From assembly GCF_016785085.1 (NCBI RefSeq), contig NZ_JAENHO010000025.1:20207-84206 (forward strand): DNA of 64,000 bases, in the 5' to 3' direction. A program made the position numbers and the translations under genes. Source of the DNA: Paractinoplanes lichenicola (lineage in GTDB: Bacteria > Actinomycetota > Actinomycetes > Mycobacteriales > Micromonosporaceae). Below the pieces are notes generated by a model. It did not search any database and was not told where the DNA came from. It was given only the letters and a program-made list of their open reading frames with translations. Shown piece after piece: positions 58,071 to 64,000 of this stretch (the first letter of the stretch is position 1; each line of letters opens with the position of its first letter).

Positions 58071-59332
58071 TGCTGTACTGGCTGGGGGTGGCCGCCTTCG
58101 CGCTGGCCATCCTGATCTCTGTGAGCCTGCATGAGCTCGGCCACATGCTCACCGCCAAGGGCTTCGGCATGAAGGTGTCGCGCTACTTCGTCGGGTTCGG
58201 GCCCACCCTGTTCTCGTTCCAGCGGGGCGAGACGGAATACGGGCTCAAGGCGATCCCGCTCGGCGGCTTCTGCAAGATCGTCGGCATGACGCCGCAGGAC
58301 GACGACGTCGCCCCGGAGGACCAGCCCCGCGCGATGTGGCGGTTCCCGGTCTGGAAGCGCACGATCGTCATGTCGGCCGGCTCGATCACGCATTTCCTGC
58401 TGGCCGCCGTGGCCGCGTATTTCGCCGCGATCTCGCTCGGCCTGCCCAACACGGCCTACCCGCAGACCGACGCCGACACCCTGGCCCAGAAGCCGGTCAT
58501 CACGATCACCGAGTGCACGTGGGTCAACCTGCCGACCACCCAGCAGGATTGTGTGCCGGGGCAGAACGGCGCGATCGCGGGCCCGGCGTTCGCGGCCGGC
58601 CTGCGCGACGGTGACCTGATCACCCGGGTCGGCGAGACCCCGATCACTACGTACGGGCAGTTGACCGAGGCGATCCGGGCGCTGCCGGCCGGCCCGGTGC
58701 CGGTGGAGTATCAGCGCGCCGGCGCCACCGCCACGGCGAATGTCGACCTGGTGGCCGCCCAGCGCGCGCCGATCACCGACTCCGAGGGCGCGACGACTAC
58801 GGTCTCGGTGGCCGGCGTCGGGTGGGACCAGCGCAGCGTGCCCACCATGATCGAATACAGCGTGGCCGACGGGTTCGGGGCGACCGCCGACTACGGCTGG
58901 TTCCTCTTCAAAAACACGTTCGAGGCCATGAAGCGGATCCCCGACAAGATCCCCGCCCTGTGGAATTCGATCACCGGCGCCGAGCGTGACCCCGAGACCC
59001 CGATCAGCGTGGTCGGCGCGAGCCGGCTCGGTGGCGAGGCCCTCGAGAACGGCGTGCCCGAGCTCTTCCTCAACATCTTCATCTCGCTCAACGTCTTCAT
59101 CGGCATCTTCAACCTGCTGCCGCTGCTCCCGTTGGACGGTGGTCACATCGCGATCGCCTGGTACGAGAGAGTGCGGTCGTGGCTCTACGCTCGATTCCGT
59201 AAGCCCGACCCGGGCCGTGTCGACTACTACAAGCTGATGCCTGTCACCTACGCAGTCATCCTGATTGGCGGTGCGTTCACCCTGCTGACCGTTACCGCCG
59301 ACATCATCAACCCGATCACGATCTTCAAATAG
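58070..59332 (+). CDS. rseP: Site-2 protease (RseP/Rip1-type M50 peptidase)
   Basis: 420 residues. First helix ends with the zinc motif SLHELGHMLTAKGF (HExxH at 21-25). A PDZ domain lies near 180-250 (GPAFAAGLRDGDLITRVGETPITTYGQL), and the second active-site motif NLLPLLPLDGGHIA is in a late helix. Cleaves membrane-spanning anti-sigma factors. Its order after dxr is standard in actinobacteria (M. tuberculosis Rip1, Rv2869c). Confidence 0.96.
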   Translation: MLYWLGVAAFALAILISVSLHELGHMLTAKGFGMKVSRYFVGFGPTLFSFQRGETEYGLKAIPLGGFCKIVGMTPQDDDVAPEDQPRAMWRFPVWKRTIVMSAGSITHFLLAAVAAYFAAISLGLPNTAYPQTDADTLAQKPVITITECTWVNLPTTQQDCVPGQNGAIAGPAFAAGLRDGDLITRVGETPITTYGQLTEAIRALPAGPVPVEYQRAGATATANVDLVAAQRAPITDSEGATTTVSVAGVGWDQRSVPTMIEYSVADGFGATADYGWFLFKNTFEAMKRIPDKIPALWNSITGAERDPETPISVVGASRLGGEALENGVPELFLNIFISLNVFIGIFNLLPLLPLDGGHIAIAWYERVRSWLYARFRKPDPGRVDYYKLMPVTYAVILIGGAFTLLTVTADIINPITIFK

Positions 59333-59342
59333 GTGATGTGAA

Positions 59343-60515
59343 GTGACAGCGATCAGTCTCGGAATGCCGGCCGTACCCCCGCCGCCGCTCGCGCCCCGCC
59401 GCCAGAGCCGGCAGATCATGGTGGGCAGCGTGCCGGTCGGTGGCGGCGCCCCGGTCAGCGTGCAGTCGATGACGACCACGCTGACCGCCGACGTCAACAA
59501 GACGCTGCAGCAGATCGCCGAACTCACCGCGGCGGGCTGTCAGATCGTGCGCGTCGCCGTCCCCTCGCAGGACGACGTCGAGGCGCTGCCCGCGATCGCC
59601 AAGAAGTCGCAGCTCCCGGTGATCGCCGACATCCACTTCCAGCCGAAGTACGTGTTCGCGGCGATCGACGCCGGCTGCGCGGCCGTCCGGGTCAACCCGG
59701 GCAACATCCGCCAGTTCGACGACAAGGTCAAGGAGATCGCGAAGGCGGCCTCCGACGCCGGCATCCCGATCCGCATCGGTGTCAACGCGGGCTCGCTCGA
59801 CAAGCGGCTGCTGCAGAAGTACGGCAAGGCCACCGCCGAGGCGCTGGTCGAGTCGGCGCTGTGGGAATGCTCGCTGTTCGAGGAGCACGGCTTCCGCGAC
59901 ATCAAGATCTCGGTCAAGCACAACGACCCGGTCGTCATGATCCGGGCGTACCGCCAGCTGGCCGAGCAGTGCGACTATCCGCTGCACCTCGGCGTGACCG
60001 AGGCCGGCCCGGCGTTCCAGGGCACGATCAAGAGCTCGGTCGCCTTCGGCGCGCTGCTGGCCGAGGGCATCGGCGACACGATCCGGGTGTCGCTCTCGGC
60101 CCCGCCGGTCGAAGAGATCAAGGTCGGTCAGCAGATCCTGGAGTCGCTGGGCCTGCGCGAACGCGGTCTCGAGATCGTGTCGTGCCCGTCCTGCGGCCGG
60201 GCCCAGGTCGACGTCTACACGCTGGCCGAGCAGGTCACGGCCGGGCTCGAGGGGCTGCCGGTGCCGCTGCGGGTGGCAGTCATGGGCTGCGTCGTGAACG
60301 GTCCCGGCGAGGCCCGCGAGGCCGACCTGGGCGTGGCGTCCGGCAACGGCAAGGGTCAGATCTTCGTCAAGGGCCAGGTCATCAAGACGGTCCCCGAGTC
60401 GATCATCGTCGAGACCCTGATCGAGGAGGCCCTCCGCCTGGCCGACGAGATGGGCGCCGACCTCCCGGAGGAGCTGCGCGACCTGCTTCCTGGGCCGCAG
60501 GTCACGGTGCACTGA
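59343..60515 (+). CDS. ispG: 4-hydroxy-3-methylbut-2-enyl diphosphate synthase
   Basis: 390 residues from GTG. TIM-barrel half: VQSMTTTLTADVNKTLQQIAELTAAGCQIVRVAVPSQDD, IADIHFQPKYVFAAIDAG, RVNPGNI. The [4Fe-4S] half has SCPSCGRAQVD and MGCVVNGPGEAREAD, giving the three Cys ligands. Penultimate MEP step. A strong terminator follows. Confidence 0.98.
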   Translation: MTAISLGMPAVPPPPLAPRRQSRQIMVGSVPVGGGAPVSVQSMTTTLTADVNKTLQQIAELTAAGCQIVRVAVPSQDDVEALPAIAKKSQLPVIADIHFQPKYVFAAIDAGCAAVRVNPGNIRQFDDKVKEIAKAASDAGIPIRIGVNAGSLDKRLLQKYGKATAEALVESALWECSLFEEHGFRDIKISVKHNDPVVMIRAYRQLAEQCDYPLHLGVTEAGPAFQGTIKSSVAFGALLAEGIGDTIRVSLSAPPVEEIKVGQQILESLGLRERGLEIVSCPSCGRAQVDVYTLAEQVTAGLEGLPVPLRVAVMGCVVNGPGEAREADLGVASGNGKGQIFVKGQVIKTVPESIIVETLIEEALRLADEMGADLPEELRDLLPGPQVTVH

Positions 60516-60531
60516 CGCAACAGCTATTCGA

Positions 60532-60560
60532 GGCCCCGCCGTCCCGACGGCGGGGCTTTT
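60532..60560 (+). terminator. Rho-independent terminator after ispG
   Basis: GCCCCGCCGTC/GACGGCGGGGC stem (11 bp, 2-nt loop) followed by TTTT. Ends the dxr-rseP-ispG unit. Confidence 0.9.
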
Positions 60561-60737
60561 CGCGTCCAGACCCGCAGCGCGACTGGCATGCCCCGCCCCC
60601 GCATGATCCGCCGTCCTGCCCGCGCCGCCGGTAGCTGGCGGCGGCCCGGTGTTGCACTCAGCCCGTCCGAAGAAGCGGGACCTGGTTATGTGCGGTTGTC
60701 GGGCGGCCGGAACTCGTACGGGAAAGCGGTTGATCTG

Positions 60738-61586
60738 TTAAAAGAGCACCGTCGCGAAAGACCCGGCCGAGACGAAGCCGCAGCGGGCGTAGACGCGGCG
60801 GGCGGCAGTGTTGTAGTCGTTCACGTAGAGGCTGACCGTGGGTGACACACGTCTCAAAGCGTCGCGAACCACCGTGGCCATGGCCGGGGCAGCCACCCCA
60901 CGCCCGCGGAACTCCGGATCGACCCAGACACCCTGCACCTGGGTCGTGCGGTTGGTCACGATGGCCAGCTCGGCCTTGAAGATCACGCGGTCGCCGACGA
61001 ACCGGGCGTAGGCACGCTTGCTCTTGACCAGCTCGACGATGCGCCGGCGATAACCGCGGCCGCCGTCGTCGAGCAGGGGGGAGACGCCGACCTCCTCCGT
61101 ATACATCGCCACGGCGGCCGGGAAGAGCGCGTCGACCTCGTTGGGGCGGACCAGGCGCACCTCGGGGTCGGCGGGGATGATCGGGTCGCGGTCGGCCACC
61201 AGCAGCGGCTGGTTGGGCCGCACGTCGCGGGCGCGGCCCCAGTGACCGCCGAGCCTGTCCCAAAGGTCGAGCACGGCGTCGGAGCGGCCGATGATCGACG
61301 AGCAGATGCGCGGCTCGGCCCCCAGCATCTCGGCGAACGCGGCGGTGGCGGCGGGCGTCGTGCACACCGGCACGAGGTGGGCGCCCGACCAGATCATCGA
61401 CTCGACGCGGCGGCCGGGACCGTAGCCGAAGATCCGGCCGTCGGAACGCCACCAGTTGAGCCCGTGCGCCGCCACCCGCTCGGCGATCTGAGCGCCGGCG
61501 TAGGGGTCGCGATCGAGGACCTTCTCGACCTGCGCGCGCTCGGACTCACCGAGCTGGCGAATGGGGACCGTCAGCACAGCTATCAC
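60738..61586 (-). CDS. DUF4081/GNAT acetyltransferase
   Basis: 282 residues from a GTG. N-terminal DUF4081-like domain (about 1-130: VLDRDPYAGAQIAERVAAHGLNWWRSDGRIFGYG) and a C-terminal GNAT domain with the acetyl-CoA loop VDPEFRGRGVAAPAMATVVRDAL. In mycobacteria the homologous GNAT is encoded next to ispG (Rv2867c beside Rv2868c), in the same direction; here it is convergent. Substrate unknown. Confidence 0.88.
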   Translation of the reverse strand: MIAVLTVPIRQLGESERAQVEKVLDRDPYAGAQIAERVAAHGLNWWRSDGRIFGYGPGRRVESMIWSGAHLVPVCTTPAATAAFAEMLGAEPRICSSIIGRSDAVLDLWDRLGGHWGRARDVRPNQPLLVADRDPIIPADPEVRLVRPNEVDALFPAAVAMYTEEVGVSPLLDDGGRGYRRRIVELVKSKRAYARFVGDRVIFKAELAIVTNRTTQVQGVWVDPEFRGRGVAAPAMATVVRDALRRVSPTVSLYVNDYNTAARRVYARCGFVSAGSFATVLF

Positions 61587-61657
61587 ATTGCCAGATCAGG
61601 GGCCGCCCACACCCATCGCAACCCGGTCCGCGCAAAGAAACCCTTGCCGCCGACACG

Positions 61658-61686
61658 TTGCCGATATATCGTCTAACTATCGACAA
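61658..61686 (+). promoter_or_regulatory. 29-bp inverted repeat operator before padR
   Basis: TTGYCGATA-N11-TATCGRCAA, 8 of 9 arm bases symmetrical, ending 16 bp before the PadR ATG; it probably covers the promoter. Self-repression by PadR dimers at such elements is common. Confidence 0.75.
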
Positions 61687-61702
61687 CAGATCGGAGATAG
61701 TC

Positions 61703-62284
61703 ATGAGGCACCAACACCCTGGCCCGCACGGCTTCCGTCACCGCGGTTTCACCTTCCCGCCCGGCTTCCCGTTCGGCGGCCCCGGCGATTTCGGTCCCGG
61801 CGGTCCGTGGGGCGGCCCCGGCCAACGCGGCGGCCGTCGCGGCGGGCGAGGCGGGCGGCCCAACGTCCGCACCGCCGTCCTGGCGCTGCTCCTCGAGCGG
61901 CCCATGCACGGCTACGAGATGATTCAGGAGCTCGACTCCCGCACCAGCGGCATCTGGCGGCCCAGCCCCGGCTCGGTCTACCCGACGCTGCAGCTGCTGG
62001 AGGACGAGGGCCTGATCGAGCCCGAGGCCGACGGCAGCCGCAAGAGCTACCGGCTGACCGAGGCCGGCCGGGCCGAGGCCACGACCGCCGCGGAGAATCC
62101 GCCGTGGGCCGGCATCGGCGACGACACGATGTCCCAGGTGCAGGATTTCCGCGACGCCGCGGTGGGCATCATGGGCGCGCTCAAGCAGGTCGGTTTCAAC
62201 GGCACGCCCGAGCAGCGCCAGCGCGCCCTCGAGATCCTCAACGAGACGAAGCGCAAGCTTTACGCGATCCTCGCCGATGAGTGA
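61703..62284 (+). CDS. PadR-family regulator with Gly/His-rich N-terminus
   Basis: 193 residues from the ATG at 61703 (GGAGA upstream). Residues 1-54 are Gly/Pro/His/Arg-rich and disordered (HQHPGPHGFRHRGF). The PadR winged helix follows: VRTAVLALLLERPMHGYEMIQELDSRTSGIWRPSPGSVYPTLQLLEDEGLIEPEADGSRKSYRLTEAGRAEA. A C-terminal dimerisation helix ends RQRALEILNETKRKLYAILADE. Likely represses itself through the upstream inverted repeat and possibly others. Confidence 0.94.
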   Translation: MRHQHPGPHGFRHRGFTFPPGFPFGGPGDFGPGGPWGGPGQRGGRRGGRGGRPNVRTAVLALLLERPMHGYEMIQELDSRTSGIWRPSPGSVYPTLQLLEDEGLIEPEADGSRKSYRLTEAGRAEATTAAENPPWAGIGDDTMSQVQDFRDAAVGIMGALKQVGFNGTPEQRQRALEILNETKRKLYAILADE

Positions 62285-62292
62285 TCGGTTCT

Positions 62293-62326
62293 GGGAAAGC
62301 GCACCCCGATTGTGGGTGCGCTTTCC
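62293..62326 (+). terminator. Terminator after padR
   Basis: GGGAAAGCGCACCC with GGGTGCGCTTTCC, 13-bp perfect stem and 7-nt loop, then GCGTTT. Directly after the stop codon. Confidence 0.85.
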
Positions 62327-62461
62327 GCGTTTGTGGCGGCTTCCTTTCCCGTACGAGGAAGCCCAGGCCACAAACGCAACGCCGGGTCAACGCCGCCGCG
62401 GCAACGCTGGGTGCGACACCAGGCCGCACCCGGCCTCCGGCCCGGACGGTGGCTGACGACG

Positions 62462-62511
62462 GGACGCCCAGGGGGCCGATCCCCACTTCGGGATCGGCCC
62501 CCTGGGCGTCC
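62462..62511. repeat. Perfect 22-bp inverted repeat (hairpin)
   Basis: Left arm 62462-62483 and right arm 62490-62511 are exact reverse complements (22 bp), with a 6-nt CACTTC loop. Too long and too GC-rich for an ordinary terminator and lacks a U-tract. Possible cruciform or RNA structure between padR and the 30-bp repeats. Confidence 0.95.
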
Positions 62512-62520
62512 GGGGGATGT

Positions 62521-62760
62521 CGCGGCGCTTCGCCGGGCCACGCTTCGTTCTTCGCGGCGCTTCGTCGCGCCGCTTGATACTTCGCGGCACTTCGCCGGCC
62601 GCGCTTCGTTCTTCGCGGTGCTTCGTTGGCCGCTCATTGCTTTGCGGTGCTTCGTTGGCCGCGCTTTATGCTGCACGGTGCCTTGTTGGCCGTTTCATGT
62701 TGCGCGGTGCTTTGTTGGCCGCTTCATGCTGCGCGGCGCTTTGTTGGCCGCTGGTGTTCG
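62521..62760. repeat. ~30-bp degenerate tandem repeat
   Basis: About eight units with GCGGYGCTTYGTTGGCCGC-type cores starting near 62521, 62553, 62583, 62614, 62643, 62673, 62703 and 62732. Period 29-32 bp. The repeats run from the 22-bp hairpin to the end of the next gene on the minus strand. Confidence 0.85.
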
Positions 62761-62780
62761 GTGGGGGATTGGGGCCGGGG

Positions 62781-63425
62781 TCAGCGGGGGAGTGCGAAGG
62801 CCAGCGGCACCGAGGCGGGCTCGGCCTGCCAGGTGCCGAAGAGGACCGCGCCCGGGTGGGAGACCGCGCGGTCCAGGATGCGGGGGATCGTCAGGGTCAG
62901 CTTGTCGGTCTCGATCACCGTGGGGTTACCCGGGTCGACGTGCGTGATCGCCGTGACCGCGCGGGCCTCGGCGAACTCGCTGATCAGGCTGGTGGTGATC
63001 GTCATGCTGGGCTGGCGCGGCTCGAGGTGGCCGTCGACCTCCATGAACTCCTGGGCCTGGCCGCTCCCGGTGAGCAGGGCCTGCGCCAGCGCCTCGGCGT
63101 AGACGACATCGCCCGTGCCGTCGTAGACCCAGCGGCGGCCCAGCACCGAATGCTCGGTCGTGCCGACCAGCCACTCGCCGGCGTCCTCGAGCTCGGCCGC
63201 CCGATAGGTCAGCGGAACCTGATAGGTCGGCCCGTCGCCCGCCTTGACCAGCATGGTCTCGATGCCGACCTCGCCCTCCGGGTCGTCGAACCGGTAGGAC
63301 GCCACCCGCTCGACCGTGGCGCCCTCCGCACCCTGATACCACGAGCGGCTCGGGAGCCACGCAGCCAGCAATTCAACCTTGGTGGGACTCAAAGTCGCCT
63401 TGTGGATCAATGCCATGCGCCGCAT
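62781..63425 (-). CDS. Maltokinase N-terminal-cap-like (CG0192-related) protein
   Basis: 214 residues; ATG at 63425 or 63416. MALIHKATLSPTKVELLAAWLPSRSWYQG is the characteristic start. The rest forms an all-beta/alpha cap: RRWVYDGTGDVVYAEALAQALLTG and ITHVDPGNPTVIETDKLTLTIPRILDR. The family resembles the N-terminal cap of Pep2-type maltokinase, but without the kinase part. Function unknown. Confidence 0.8.
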   Translation of the reverse strand: MRRMALIHKATLSPTKVELLAAWLPSRSWYQGAEGATVERVASYRFDDPEGEVGIETMLVKAGDGPTYQVPLTYRAAELEDAGEWLVGTTEHSVLGRRWVYDGTGDVVYAEALAQALLTGSGQAQEFMEVDGHLEPRQPSMTITTSLISEFAEARAVTAITHVDPGNPTVIETDKLTLTIPRILDRAVSHPGAVLFGTWQAEPASVPLAFALPR

Positions 63426-63737
63426 CGTAGTTTCCCCATGCGCCCCACGGGCACCGGCAATCAGCCGGACTGTCCCGCGTTCCGTGCGGTGTGCGCGAAT
63501 AGCCGCAGGTCAGCGGCCCGGGCCGGTCGGCGTGACCACCAGTCAACCAAGTCAACCCAGTCAACCCAGTCAACCCAGTCAACCCAGTCAACCCAGTCAA
63601 CCCAGTCAACCCAGTCAACCCAGTCAACCCAGTCAACCCAGTCAACCCAGTCAACCCAGTCAACCCAGTCTGCGCGGACGCCCCGACCGGCGCCGTTCAC
63701 GCGGGCCTGAGTTCCCCCCGTTTCGACGGAGCGGTGG
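63426..63737. other. 312-bp non-coding region with 9-bp repeats
   Basis: Between the maltokinase-cap-like gene and the IS3 transposase end. It holds the 14-copy AGTCAACCC array and possibly the end of the IS element; no gene is present. Confidence 0.6.
63541..63666. repeat. 9-bp tandem repeat AGTCAACCC, 14 copies
   Basis: Fourteen head-to-tail 9-bp units; the first is AGTCAACCA, the others identical. The period is a multiple of three, so minus-strand translation is an open Val-Asp-Trp polymer; this is not a gene. Such uniform short arrays change copy number easily by slippage. Confidence 0.97.
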
Positions 63738-64000
63738 TTACCTGCTTCCGGTCGGGGCAGGGGTGAGGTTATCTGGCTCGGTTTGGGCGTGCCAGGCCGC
63801 CTCGTATTCGTCGGGGCTGAGGTAGCCAAGCTCGCGTTGGATGCGGCGGGTGTTGTACCAGCCGTCGATGTACTCGAAGATCGCGTTCTCGGCCTCGTCA
63901 CGGTTCCGCCACGACGTTCGGTAGACCAGTTCGATCTTCAAGGTCGACCAGAAGTTCTCCATCAGCGCGTTGTCGTAGGAGTCGCCGACCGAGCCCATCG
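63738..64000 (-). mobile_element. IS3-family transposase, 5' part beyond window
   Basis: Only the C-terminal ~87 residues of an OrfB integrase are inside the window; the start lies to the right of base 64000. It shows GSVGDSYDNALMENFWSTLKIELVYR, where the Glu of the DDE triad sits, and the ending GYLSPDEYEAAW typical of IS3 (IS150/IS51-like). Whether the whole element is intact cannot be judged. The end of the IS must lie between 63667 and 63737. Confidence 0.9.

Larger units (their letters stand above)
62285..62780. other. 496-bp non-coding region with repeats
   Basis: Between padR and the convergent maltokinase-cap-like gene. It contains a terminator, a 22-bp perfect hairpin and the ~30-bp tandem repeats. 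No credible gene. Confidence 0.7.

Noticed and set aside
62312..63710. Plus-strand ORFs across the ~30-bp repeats
   Set aside because: Repeats again keep frames open; the peptide is Arg/Cys/Leu-rich and overlaps the supported minus-strand gene at 62781-63425.
63461..63901. Minus-strand ORF with a long Val-Asp-Trp repeat
   Set aside because: Product of the 9-bp array; overlaps the transposase end and has no natural start with a ribosome site.

Overview
The window is a high-GC actinobacterial chromosome segment, most likely from Micromonosporaceae and probably Actinoplanes or a close relative. This is inferred from codon use, the many GTG starts, the gene order ffh / rpsP-khpA-rimM-trmD-rplS-lepB-lepB-nudix-rnhB-DUF2469 and yraN-yifB-dprA / rpsB-tsf-pyrH-frr-cdsA-rlmN / dxr-rseP-ispG, and several small proteins that look typical of that family. 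No rRNA, tRNA or CRISPR array was seen.

Region 1 (1-9258) is a cell-surface glycan locus. It has two successive copies of a module made of a two-part glycosyltransferase followed by a small coiled-coil partner. Between and after them lie a polytopic membrane protein, a membrane-anchored methyltransferase, a secreted CAP protein, a GT2 polyprenyl-phosphate glycosyltransferase and a GtrA flippase. A UDP-sugar dehydrogenase and a Stealth-type sugar-phosphate transferase at 15276-18220 probably belong to the same kind of biology. Region 2 (9290-13847) is a catabolic unit for resorcinol/hydroxyquinol-type aromatics: AraC regulator, a fused maleylacetate reductase / hydroxyquinol 1,2-dioxygenase, and an FAD phenol hydroxylase. 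A secreted Ig-like protein sits convergently after it.

Region 3 (18422-36663) is mostly housekeeping: Ffh, prolyl-tRNA synthetase, ribosomal proteins S16 and L19 with their maturation factors, two signal peptidases, RNase HII, XerC. Interspersed are two Uma2-family proteins, an amidohydrolase, and an ECF sigma factor overlapping a membrane beta-propeller gene. Region 4 (36683-39416) looks like a small mobile-element-derived island: GntR regulator, two cysteine-motif proteins, an AlpA-like HTH, and tandem repeats, but no integrase. Region 5 (39495-50480) is dprA-yifB-yraN, then translation, nucleotide, lipid and rRNA-modification genes and a double-DivIVA protein.

Region 6 (50608-64000) mixes a metallo-beta-lactamase/Rieske oxygenase-like protein, a cupin and GlxA-type regulator pair, a phytoene-dehydrogenase-like flavoprotein, a YihY protein, MEP-pathway genes dxr and ispG flanking the site-2 protease rseP, a GNAT enzyme, a PadR regulator with a clear inverted-repeat operator, and an IS3-type transposase cut by the window end.

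The most unusual non-coding content is a roughly 130-bp dispersed repeat present twice in opposite orientation (26694-26823 and 52382-52513), with one copy expanded into a 51-bp tandem array. There are four further tandem arrays (43-, ~40-, ~30- and 9-bp periods) and a perfect 22-bp-stem hairpin.
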